From an uncultured bacterium (GTDB lineage: Bacteria; Planctomycetota; Phycisphaerae; Phycisphaerales; UBA1924): a stretch of DNA of 64,000 nt. The DNA lies in the NCBI GenBank assembly GCA_903834785.1, contig CAILKP010000100.1, forward strand, positions 1 through 64,000. Reading direction: 5' to 3'. Below the pieces are notes generated by a model, which was not told where the DNA came from, did no database searches, and worked only from the letters and a program-made list of their open reading frames with translations. Shown here one piece after another: positions 30,107 to 37,659 of this stretch (the stretch's first letter is position 1; each line of letters starts with the position of its first letter). Position numbers and translations under genes: made by a program.

Positions 30107-30691
30107 GTGATCTCGACTCTGGCGACGAACTACGACCCGGTGATGTCCCTCTTCGCGGGAATCTGGGCAGTTCTGAACTCCGCCGTCTTCTTGATCCTCT
30201 TTCGCGTCACCGTGCCGCCTTCGGCACGGACGCCGTTGAGCACAGGTGCCCTGTGGGCACCGTTAATCTTCGTGGGGTTTGCGGCTGGCTGGTTGCCGCT
30301 GCTCGGCTTCCTGAATCTCGTCTCTGTGTTCACAGTCACGCCCGGGTGGACGATGGGCGGCTCGCTGGCATTGGCGATCTTCTGGTCGCGGGTCACGCCC
30401 GATCGCGCCGCACTTTTCTGGCCGCTGGTTGCCGGCGTTGCGGCAACCCTCGCCTTCGGTCTCTTCGCCGCCATGCAGTCCGGTATTCTGGCTGTTCTCG
30501 TGTCCGCGCTCGTGTGGCACCTCATCATCGGTGACCTCCTCGTTCGCCTGCGACGCACGCTGGCCGTCGGCGATGTGGACGCGCGATCATGTCCCAAGTG
30601 CCAGTACGACTGCCGCGGCCTCCCAGGCACCCTCTGCCCCGAGTGCGGCGCCAACCTGGCTACCGACGCATCCTCGCCCCGAGTCCAGTGA
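30107..30691 (+). CDS. Membrane protein with C-terminal zinc ribbon
   Basis: This encodes 194 aa. Four or five hydrophobic helices occupy residues 10-145. The C-terminus has the ribbon CPKCQYDCRGLPGTLCPECGAN, the same motif as in the two genes at 27838-29748 but placed after the helices. It lies just downstream of tRNA-Leu and 250 bases before the gas-vesicle operon, in the same orientation. Function unknown. Confidence 0.75.
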   Translation: MISTLATNYDPVMSLFAGIWAVLNSAVFLILFRVTVPPSARTPLSTGALWAPLIFVGFAAGWLPLLGFLNLVSVFTVTPGWTMGGSLALAIFWSRVTPDRAALFWPLVAGVAATLAFGLFAAMQSGILAVLVSALVWHLIIGDLLVRLRRTLAVGDVDARSCPKCQYDCRGLPGTLCPECGANLATDASSPRVQ

Positions 30692-30941
30692 TGCACGCCA
30701 CGGGCGGGGTCAGCGGCGATGGCCGTTGAGTCGAACCTCTGACTAATCGGCGCCGCAACGCCGTCCCCTACAAGGTCGCGGCTCGGCCTTGGGGGACGGG
30801 GTGGGAGCAGGGGGGCAATCACCCCGTTCCCTCCTCCCACCTCGCTTTACCCCACGCCCTCGCACCGGTCTTGCACCCCTCCGCCCGATACGGAACCGGT
30901 CCCCCGTTGGCCGCTCCGGCCGCCGCCTTTGTCCGTTTCCC

Positions 30942-31259
30942 ATGGCCGAGATCCAATCCCAACCCGTCGTCGGTGCCGCATCCAGCGTCAGACTCGGCGC
31001 CAACGCGCAGGACCTGCCGGATGATGCGCACGTTTCGCTCTGCGAGACCATCGACCGCCTCCTGCACAAAGGCGTCGTCCTCCGCGGCGAGGTGGCCATC
31101 TCCGTCGCCGGCATCGATCTGGTCTACCTCTCCCTGCAGGTCCTGCTGGCTTCCACTGATTCTGCGCGGAGCTTTATCGCCCCTTCCCAATCGCCGATAA
31201 CGAATCCGACACTCGTCGTGTCAACCGGAGCAAACCGTGCAGCCCTCCCAGGTGCTTGA
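30942..31259 (+). CDS. Gas vesicle protein, GvpA/J/M superfamily, closest to GvpS/GvpM type
   Basis: This encodes 105 aa from ATG 30942. Residues 28-70 carry the gas-vesicle fold: LCETIDRLLHKGVVLRGE followed by VAISVAGIDLVYLSLQVLLAS. The GxxxISVAGIDLVYL strand pair matches minor proteins GvpS/GvpM, not the shell protein GvpA, which has a DxWxRVSLVGIE strand. Upstream in-frame codons are Pro/Arg-rich and unlikely to be translated. Such minor proteins are needed for nucleation or cap assembly. The 3' end overlaps gvpK by 23 bp, so the genes are coupled. Confidence 0.78.
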   Translation: MAEIQSQPVVGAASSVRLGANAQDLPDDAHVSLCETIDRLLHKGVVLRGEVAISVAGIDLVYLSLQVLLASTDSARSFIAPSQSPITNPTLVVSTGANRAALPGA

Positions 31260-31785
31260 GACCGCACAACTCGAAGCGTGCAACACCCCGATCGAAGTGA
31301 TCGAGGCCAAGCCGTGCGCGCGGGCTGATGAGGCAAGCACCTCGCACTCTGCATCCGTCACGCTCTGCACGGCCGATCTTGATGCCTCCGCAGTTGCCGC
31401 CGCACTCGGCACGTCCGCCGCCGCGGCATGTGCCCGCGTCGCCACCGACACACTCGGCCTGGCCGCAACGTTTAATCCGCAGCCCGGTGACTGCCACGGT
31501 GCCCCGATGATCTCCGCCCCGCGCCAGCGGCTGGATGTTGACCCCGCCGAAGTGCGTAAGGGCCTCGGCCAGTTGGTCCTGACCCTGGTCAAGCTCCTCC
31601 ACGAGACCATGGAGCGTCAGGCCATCCGCCGCATGGATTCCGGCTCACTAAGCGATGAGCAAGTCGAGCGGCTCGGCCACACCCTCATGCTGCAATCGCA
31701 GGAAATCTCCCGCTTGGCCAAGGATTTTGGGGTCAGCGAGTCTGAACTCAATCTCGACCTTGGCCCGCTGGGCAAACTGATGTAA
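31237..31785 (+). CDS. gvpK: Gas vesicle protein GvpK with long N-terminal extension
   Basis: This encodes 182 aa. Residues 98-182 are a clear GvpK domain: LDVDPAEVRKGLGQLVLTL, LLHETMERQAIRRMDSGSL, ERLGHTLM, LNLDLGPLGKLM. The first 95 residues are Ala/Thr/Cys-rich and not part of the family. The start is GTG 31237, with GGAG 6 nt upstream inside the end of the preceding gene. GvpK is a conserved accessory protein needed for gas vesicle assembly in studied hosts. Some GvpK proteins are fully functional without this extension, so it may be lineage specific. Confidence 0.9.
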   Translation: MQPSQVLETAQLEACNTPIEVIEAKPCARADEASTSHSASVTLCTADLDASAVAAALGTSAAAACARVATDTLGLAATFNPQPGDCHGAPMISAPRQRLDVDPAEVRKGLGQLVLTLVKLLHETMERQAIRRMDSGSLSDEQVERLGHTLMLQSQEISRLAKDFGVSESELNLDLGPLGKLM

Positions 31786-31949
31786 TTGTCATCCTTACCA
31801 CCCCTCCACCCCAAACCCCTCCCGCCGGAAGCCCGGCACCGCCCGCCAGACCGCAGACCACAAGACCATAGACCCCAGCCCGCACACCGCCGCTCACGGA
31901 TGAGCAGCGCGACCAGACCGAACAACGCACGAGGCACGATTCTCACAGC

Positions 31950-32372
31950 ATGGCCGTCCACCGCGGACCATCCCACTCGACCAACAGTTCCAACCTCGCC
32001 GATCTTCTCGAGCGAGTGTTGGACAAAGGTATCGTCATCGCTGGCGATATTAAGGTCAAGCTCGTCGATATCGAGCTGCTGACGATCCAGATCCGTCTGG
32101 TCATCTGCTCCATTGACAAGGCCAAGGAAATGGGCATGGACTGGTGGGCCAACCAGCCCATCATCGAGAACAAGCCCAAGCAGAACCCCCAGCAGCAGGC
32201 CATGATCGACGAACAGGCCGCCGTTCTGGCCACCATGCAGCAGCGTCTCGCCGAGCTCGAGAGCGAGCTGCAGGTCGTCCGCTCCCTGCCCGCGGCAGTG
32301 CCCGCCCCGCAATACACGCCCCGCTCCGAGCCGCCACCCCCGGCTCGCCCGCTGATGCCGCCGGCTGCCTGA
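31950..32372 (+). CDS. gvpJ: Gas vesicle protein GvpJ-like (GvpA superfamily)
   Basis: This encodes 140 aa. Residues 14-68 match GvpJ closely: LADLLERVLDKGIVIAGDIK, VKLVDIELLTIQIRLVICS, IDKAKEMGMDWW. The AGDI strand and the DWW end separate it from shell-forming GvpA. A helical coiled-coil tail follows (AAVLATMQQRLAELESELQ), then a Pro-rich end. GvpJ types are assembly or cap proteins in known systems. A 164-base gap separates it from gvpK without a visible terminator; GAGG lies 15 nt before the ATG, farther than usual. Confidence 0.85.
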   Translation: MAVHRGPSHSTNSSNLADLLERVLDKGIVIAGDIKVKLVDIELLTIQIRLVICSIDKAKEMGMDWWANQPIIENKPKQNPQQQAMIDEQAAVLATMQQRLAELESELQVVRSLPAAVPAPQYTPRSEPPPPARPLMPPAA

Positions 32373-32529
32373 CCCACCGATATCGGACCCCGCAGCCCGT
32401 GCTGCGCTGCCGCAGCCCGGCACAGCCCCCGTCGGCCCGCCCCCCGATGCAAGGGGAACCCCTCAGCCCAGGCCAGATCCGGCCGATACCTCCGCGGTTC
32501 GGACCCACCCCCGCATCGAGGCAAAGCGA

Positions 32530-33126
32530 GTGCAGCAGCAACGAACACTCTTCGTACTCCCGATCGTTCACAACGAGGCCGACCTGGGCAGCGCGGCCGC
32601 CGCAGTGCGCAGCCAGTTTGATGCTGCCACCTGGGCCGCCCGCCAGAACGCGATCGAAGCCTGGTGGGACGTCGCCCAGAACTGGGTGCGAGATTCAGCC
32701 CGGCAGTGGGGGGGCTTGGCCGGAACCAACATCTATCAGGATGGCCTGCCCGTCGATGCACCGGTCTCCCGCATCATCGAGCAGCTCGCCGCCGCCGGCA
32801 GCCGCAACCACCAGTTGCTGGCTGAAATGACCACCCTCGGCGCCACCGTACTCGGTACCGAGTCACCCGAACTCCTGCTCCGCGAAGTGCAGCTCGTCAA
32901 GGCCTCCGGCCCGCGCGACCCGCGGACCGAGCAGCGTGCCCGCTCCCTGCTCGAGCAGCGCGACAGGTTCATCGGCGAGCGCATCGCCGCCACACTCCCG
33001 CCCGGAGCCAGGGGCATTCTCCTCATCGGTGTCGCCCACCATGTGGAGGGCATGCTGCCAGCCGATATACAGACCATCCGCCCCGTCAAGTCCATGCCCG
33101 GCATGTCCATGCGTCAGGCCGGCTAA
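32530..33126 (+). CDS. Unknown protein within gas vesicle operon
   Basis: This encodes 198 aa, starting at GTG 32530 with GAGG 8 nt upstream. It opens with a strand FVLPIVHNEADLGS, has a helical middle rich in Trp (WAARQNAIEAWWDVAQNWV), and ends with RDRFIGERIAATLPPGARGILLIGVAHHVEGMLP. That ending resembles the C-terminal R..F/Y...I...L....G..LLIG..H pattern of TraB/PrgY-like and erythromycin-esterase-like proteins, though only weakly. There is no signal peptide. I do not recognise a family. Its position between gvpJ and the Hsp20 gene suggests a role in the same process. Confidence 0.7.
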   Translation: MQQQRTLFVLPIVHNEADLGSAAAAVRSQFDAATWAARQNAIEAWWDVAQNWVRDSARQWGGLAGTNIYQDGLPVDAPVSRIIEQLAAAGSRNHQLLAEMTTLGATVLGTESPELLLREVQLVKASGPRDPRTEQRARSLLEQRDRFIGERIAATLPPGARGILLIGVAHHVEGMLPADIQTIRPVKSMPGMSMRQAG

Positions 33127-33171
33127 GCCGCGGCACACTTCCCGCCCCGCACACACCATTCGAGATTACCC

Positions 33172-33792
33172 ATGAACAACGCTAACAACCCCAACAACAA
33201 CTCCAGCGGCGGCGGCTCCGGAACCGGTTTCAGCTTCGGCTTCAACGGCGGCCGCGGCAGCATCCCGCCCGGCTCCCGCGGCAACACCAACCGCGACCCT
33301 GCCAAGACCGGCTTCAACGGTATCGAGGGCATGCTTGGCGGCCTCTCCGACCTGTTTAAGACCCTCACCGACCTGGCGGAGAAGGGCCAGGAGCTCAAGA
33401 ACTCCGGCGACTTTACCACCAAGGACGGCAAGGACGTCAAGTTCCAGTACGGCTTTTCCATCAAGACCATGAACAACGGTCAGGATGTCAAGGTCGAGCC
33501 CTTCGGCAACATCAAGCGCGATGAAAAGACCGGCGATGCCGTCGTGCACGAGGTGCGCGAGCCCATGGCCGACGTGATGGAGGAGGCCGACGGCACCGTG
33601 ATCGTGCTGGAGATGCCCGGTATCGCCGTCGGTGATGTCAAGCTCGCCGCCGAGGGCGACGTGCTGACCATCACCGCCGAACGCGGCAGCAAGCGCTACC
33701 GCAAGGAACTGCTCGTGCCCGGCAACTTCGATGCCGCCCGCGCGGCCGTCACCTGCAACAACGGCGTCGTCGAGATCCGCAGCGGCAAGTAA
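33172..33792 (+). CDS. gvpH: GvpH-like protein with C-terminal Hsp20 (alpha-crystallin) domain
   Basis: This encodes 206 aa. The N-terminus is Asn/Gly-rich (MNNANNPNNNSSGGG). Residues 47-125 are a GvpH-type segment with FNGIEGMLGGLSDLFKTLTDL and a KFQYGFSIKTM strand. Residues 127-206 form an alpha-crystallin domain (EPMADVMEEADGTVIVLEMPGI, DVKLAAEGDVLTITAERG, CNNGVVEIRSGK). In haloarchaea GvpH is a chaperone for gas vesicle proteins. It lies 45 bases after the unknown gene and 66 bases before the CDC48 gene, supporting a chaperone pair. Confidence 0.78.
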   Translation: MNNANNPNNNSSGGGSGTGFSFGFNGGRGSIPPGSRGNTNRDPAKTGFNGIEGMLGGLSDLFKTLTDLAEKGQELKNSGDFTTKDGKDVKFQYGFSIKTMNNGQDVKVEPFGNIKRDEKTGDAVVHEVREPMADVMEEADGTVIVLEMPGIAVGDVKLAAEGDVLTITAERGSKRYRKELLVPGNFDAARAAVTCNNGVVEIRSGK

Positions 33793-33858
33793 CCGCCGAT
33801 CCTCCCGTCTGCCAGTCAATCGCCCCCGCCCGATCCCCGCTCCGCCAAGGCCACGCCC

Positions 33859-36084
33859 ATGACCAAGCGCCAAGACGCGTCACCCAACTCCTCCGGTGGC
33901 ACCACCGCCGCCGACCGCCGCTCCCTGACCCTGCGCGTCGGCGAGGCCCTGAGCAAGGATGTCGGCCGCGCCCTGGCCCGCATCGACCCTGAGGATCTCA
34001 AGAAGCTCGGCATCAGCATCGGTGATGTCGTCGCCATCACCGGCAAGAAGACCAGCTTCGCCAAGGCCATGCCGGCACTCAAGGAGCAGCGCGGTCTCGG
34101 CCTGATCCAGCTCGACGGCCTCACCCGCGCCAATATCGCCGCCGGCATCGATGACACCGTCACGGTCACGCCCGCAACCTGCCGCGAGGCGGATTCGGTC
34201 ACGCTCCAGCCGACCACCGTCACTCCCGGCCCGCGCGACATGGAGTACATCGGCTCCCTGCTCGACGGCCTGCCCGTCACCGTCGGCGACCGCGTCCGCG
34301 CCCAGCTCTTCGGCTCCCGCAGTGCCGAGTTCATCATCGAGCGCACGAACCCTTCGACCGGTGCCGCCACAGCCTCCACCACCGGCGCGGTGCTGATCAA
34401 CCCGTCCACCCAGCTGCTCATCTCCGGCTCGGCCAAGAGCCAGGATGCCAAGGCCTCCTCCGCAGGTCGCCCCACCATCAGTTACGAGGATGTCGGTGGC
34501 CTCAAGAGCCAGGTCTCCCGCATCCGCGAGATGATCGAGCTTCCCTTGAAGTACCCCGAGGTCTTCGAGCGGCTCGGTATCGACCCGCCCAAGGGCGTCC
34601 TCCTCCACGGCCCACCCGGCTGCGGCAAGACGCTCATCGCCCGCGCCATCGCCCACGAAACCGACGCCAACTTCTTTACCATCTCCGGCCCGGAGATCGT
34701 CCACAAGTTCTACGGCGAGTCCGAAGCCCACCTCCGCAAGATCTGGGATGAGGCCACCAAGAAGGGCCCGTCGATCATCTTCCTCGACGAGATCGACTCC
34801 ATCGCCCCCAAGCGCGAAAACGCCCAGGGCGAGGTCGAAAAGCGCATCGTCGCCCAGCTGCTCGCCCTGATGGACGGCCTCAACCGCCGCGCCAACGTCA
34901 TGGTCATCGCGGCGACCAACCTGCCCAACAACATCGATCCCGCCCTCCGCCGCCCCGGCCGCTTCGACCGCGAGATCGCCATGCCGATCCCGGACCGCGC
35001 CGCCCGCCGGCACATTCTCGAGATCCACAGCCGCGGTATGCCGCTGGCCCAGTCCGGTGACCACCCGGTTGACCTCGACCATCTCGCCGACATCACCCAC
35101 GGCTATGTCGGCGCCGATCTCGAGGCCCTCTGCCGCGAAGCCGCCATGGCCGCGCTGCGCACCATCATGGGCCAGATCGACTTCAAGCAGGCCACCATCC
35201 CCTACGCCACGCTGCAGAAGCTCGAAGTCACGATGGAGCATTTCCTCCAGGCCTACGGCGAGATCGAGCCCTCCGCCGTCCGCGAGGTCTTCGTCGAGAC
35301 GCCCAACGTCAAGTGGGACGACATCGGCGGCTTGGCCGAGGCCAAGCAGAAGATCGTCGAGGCCGTCGAATGGCCCCTCAAGCACAAGTCCGTCTTCGAT
35401 GCCGCCGGCATCAAGGCCGCCAAGGGCATCCTGCTCGTCGGCCCGCCCGGTGTGGGCAAGACCATGCTCGCCAAGGCCATCGCCAACGAAAGCCAGGCCA
35501 ACTTCATCTCCGTCAAGGGCCCTGAGCTCATCAGCAAGTTCGTCGGCGATTCGGAAAAGCAGGTCCGCGAGATCTTCCGCAAGGCCCGCCGCGCCGCCCC
35601 CTGCATCATCTTCTTCGATGAGATCGACGCGGTCATCCCCAATCGCTCCAGCAGCACCGACAACCCCGTGGCCAACCGCGTCCTGAGCCAGTTTCTCAGC
35701 GAACTCGACGGTGTCGAGGAACTCAACGGCGTGCTCGTCCTGGGTGCCACCAACCGGCTCGACATGCTCGATGCCGCCATGATCCGCCCGGGTCGCTTCG
35801 ACCACGTCGTCGAGCTCGGCGTCCCCGATGAAGCCAGCCGCGCGGCGATCTACGAGATCCAGCTCCGCGGCAAGCCCGTCGATGGCCGCATCACCGCCGC
35901 CGACCTCGCCCGACGCTCCCCCGGCGCCTCCGGTGCTCAGATCGCCGGCGTCGTCCAGAAGGCCGCCATGCTCGCCGTCCGCCGCGCCGTCGCCGCCAAG
36001 GTCAAGGACAACCTCGAGAACCCCCTGGTCCTCATCATGCCCGACGACTTCGCGGCAGCCCTCGCCGACGAGTTCGGTGCCTAA
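33859..36084 (+). CDS. CDC48/VAT-family double AAA+ ATPase
   Basis: This encodes 741 aa. Residues 14-190 form a CDC48-type N domain (double-psi barrel LTLRVGEALSKDVGRALARI plus a second lobe). D1 has Walker A GPPGCGKT at about 251 and Walker B IIFLDEIDS. D2 has GPPGVGKT at about 528 and IIFFDEIDA, with arginine-finger motifs RRPGRFD and IRPGRFD. Both sites look intact. These hexameric unfoldases thread proteins through a pore. It is the last gene before a strong terminator, so it belongs to the gas-vesicle-type operon, where GvpN would be the usual AAA+ member. The long antisense frame is a shadow. Confidence 0.93.
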   Translation: MTKRQDASPNSSGGTTAADRRSLTLRVGEALSKDVGRALARIDPEDLKKLGISIGDVVAITGKKTSFAKAMPALKEQRGLGLIQLDGLTRANIAAGIDDTVTVTPATCREADSVTLQPTTVTPGPRDMEYIGSLLDGLPVTVGDRVRAQLFGSRSAEFIIERTNPSTGAATASTTGAVLINPSTQLLISGSAKSQDAKASSAGRPTISYEDVGGLKSQVSRIREMIELPLKYPEVFERLGIDPPKGVLLHGPPGCGKTLIARAIAHETDANFFTISGPEIVHKFYGESEAHLRKIWDEATKKGPSIIFLDEIDSIAPKRENAQGEVEKRIVAQLLALMDGLNRRANVMVIAATNLPNNIDPALRRPGRFDREIAMPIPDRAARRHILEIHSRGMPLAQSGDHPVDLDHLADITHGYVGADLEALCREAAMAALRTIMGQIDFKQATIPYATLQKLEVTMEHFLQAYGEIEPSAVREVFVETPNVKWDDIGGLAEAKQKIVEAVEWPLKHKSVFDAAGIKAAKGILLVGPPGVGKTMLAKAIANESQANFISVKGPELISKFVGDSEKQVREIFRKARRAAPCIIFFDEIDAVIPNRSSSTDNPVANRVLSQFLSELDGVEELNGVLVLGATNRLDMLDAAMIRPGRFDHVVELGVPDEASRAAIYEIQLRGKPVDGRITAADLARRSPGASGAQIAGVVQKAAMLAVRRAVAAKVKDNLENPLVLIMPDDFAAALADEFGA

Positions 36085-36125
36085 ATCGCCTGGGTTTACA
36101 GTGGGCGGCTCTCAAAACCCCCAAT

Positions 36126-36158
36126 CGCCCGCCCGACCTTCGGGCGGGCGTTTTCTTG
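36126..36158 (+). terminator. Intrinsic terminator of the gas-vesicle-type operon
   Basis: CGCCCGCCCGA (36126-36136) pairs with TCGGGCGGGCG (36140-36150) over CCT and is followed by TTTTCTTG. No comparable terminator was seen between 30942 and 36084, supporting one operon. Confidence 0.92.
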
Positions 36159-36188
36159 ATCCCACCCCACCGCCCGTATCATCCGGCC

Positions 36189-37553
36189 ATGAGCGACAAG
36201 CCGCTGACGCCCTTTGAGATCCTTGCCCGCAGCCGCGCCGCGCTGGTCCGCGTCGTCCGCATGGCCTTTGTGGTGCTCATCACCGTCGTCACGCTGCTGT
36301 ACATCCTCAAGGTTGATCCGCAGGAGGCCAAGGACTCACCGAGCTTCAACGCCATCACCAACTGGTGGGTCCCGCTCTCGGCGGCGTTCGTACTGGCCTT
36401 CGTCACGATGGCCATCGACTACCTGACGCCGCAGAAAAAACTCTCGGCCATCAGCGGCCTGGTCCTCGGGCTCATCACCGGCCTGCTGGCCACCTTCGCC
36501 ATCGGCTTCATCCTCGACCTGCTCGTCACCGCCTGGGACCTCAAGAGCCCCAACCTGGTGGGCACCATCAAGGTGCTCATCGGCATCTCGCTGTGCTATC
36601 TGGCCATCAGCACCATCCTGCAGACGCAAGATGAGTTCCGCATGGTGATCCCCTACGTCGAGTTTGCCAAGCAGATCCGCGGGCCCAAGCCGCTGCTGCT
36701 CGACAGCTCCGTGCTCATCGATGCTCGCGTCACCGACATCGCCGCCACCGGCTTCATTCAGGTGCCGCTGGTCATCCCGCACTTTGTCATCGCCGAACTT
36801 CAGCAACTCGCCGACAGTTCCGACAAGCTCAAACGCACCAAGGGCCGCCGCGGCCTGGAGACGATCCAGAAACTCCAGCGCATGCGCACCAGTGGCTTGG
36901 ACGTCTCGGTCGATGAAACCCCGGTCCCCGGCAAGGCCGTCGACCAGATGCTCGTCGAACTTGCCCGCATGATGCCCGGCGCGGTGGCCACGTGCGATGC
37001 AGCCCTGGTCCGTGTTGCCACCATCCAGAACGTCGAAACCGTCAACATCAACGACCTGGGCAACGCGCTCAAGCCGGTTCTTCTGCTGGGCACCCAACTG
37101 GTCCTCAACATCGCCCGCGTCGGCGAACAGGCCGGCCAGGGCGTCGGGTATCTCGAGGATGGCACGATGGTCGTCGTCGATGCCGCTGCCGACAAGGTCG
37201 GGGTCGATCTGCGCATCGAGGTTTCCGGCACCGTGCAGACCTCTGCCGGCCGCTTGGTCTTCGCCAAGCCGTTGATCGATTCTGATGCCGCCGACAGTGC
37301 ATCTGCAGGCACCGCGGCATTGCCCGCGGCGACGCCATCGGCCGCTGTGCCGTCGGCTCCGCCCGTGGCAAACCCATCGGCCTCTCAGCAGTCGCCACTG
37401 GTTTCCCCGTCAACCGCTGCCAATCCGGCGTCCCTAGGTGAGCACGATACCGATGCCGACGATCATGCCGGTGACCAGTCTGGCTCCGCACCGGCCGGCC
37501 CCCTCGGTCCGCGCCGCATCAATCGCAACCTCGGTCGCAATCCGCGCCGCTGA
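36189..37553 (+). CDS. Membrane-anchored PIN-TRAM domain protein (YacL-like)
   Basis: This encodes 454 aa from ATG 36189. Four transmembrane helices span residues 15-145. A PIN nuclease-like domain covers 165-300 (LLLDSSVLIDARVTDIA, PHFVIAELQQLADS, GRRGLETIQKLQ, ATCDAALVRVA) and a TRAM domain follows (GEQAGQGVGYLEDGTMVVVDAAADKVG). The C-terminal 100 residues are Ala/Pro/Ser-rich and disordered. The usual TxDxxL acid is retained as CDAAL. YacL-type proteins are widespread; the RNA target and physiological role are not settled. A terminator on each side marks it as monocistronic. Confidence 0.88.
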   Translation: MSDKPLTPFEILARSRAALVRVVRMAFVVLITVVTLLYILKVDPQEAKDSPSFNAITNWWVPLSAAFVLAFVTMAIDYLTPQKKLSAISGLVLGLITGLLATFAIGFILDLLVTAWDLKSPNLVGTIKVLIGISLCYLAISTILQTQDEFRMVIPYVEFAKQIRGPKPLLLDSSVLIDARVTDIAATGFIQVPLVIPHFVIAELQQLADSSDKLKRTKGRRGLETIQKLQRMRTSGLDVSVDETPVPGKAVDQMLVELARMMPGAVATCDAALVRVATIQNVETVNINDLGNALKPVLLLGTQLVLNIARVGEQAGQGVGYLEDGTMVVVDAAADKVGVDLRIEVSGTVQTSAGRLVFAKPLIDSDAADSASAGTAALPAATPSAAVPSAPPVANPSASQQSPLVSPSTAANPASLGEHDTDADDHAGDQSGSAPAGPLGPRRINRNLGRNPRR

Positions 37554-37588
37554 TATCCAGCTGCGTGGGACAGCCCGATCACAATGCA

Positions 37589-37617
37589 AAGAGCACCGGG
37601 GATCACCCGGTGCTCTT
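37589..37617. terminator. Shared hairpin between convergent genes
   Basis: AAGAGCACCGGG (37589-37600) pairs perfectly with CCCGGTGCTCTT (37606-37617) across GATCA. It lies between the PIN-TRAM gene and the convergent ccsA gene. U-tracts are poor on both sides, so it may act as a bidirectional but partial terminator. Confidence 0.7.
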
Positions 37618-37659
37618 GTGCCGATTTACTGCTGAAATCTGCACCGCTGTCTCCGGACA

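Noticed and set aside
33880..35805. 641-codon minus-strand frame opposite the CDC48 gene
   Set aside because: It is a shadow of the clearly conserved AAA+ gene in high-GC DNA.
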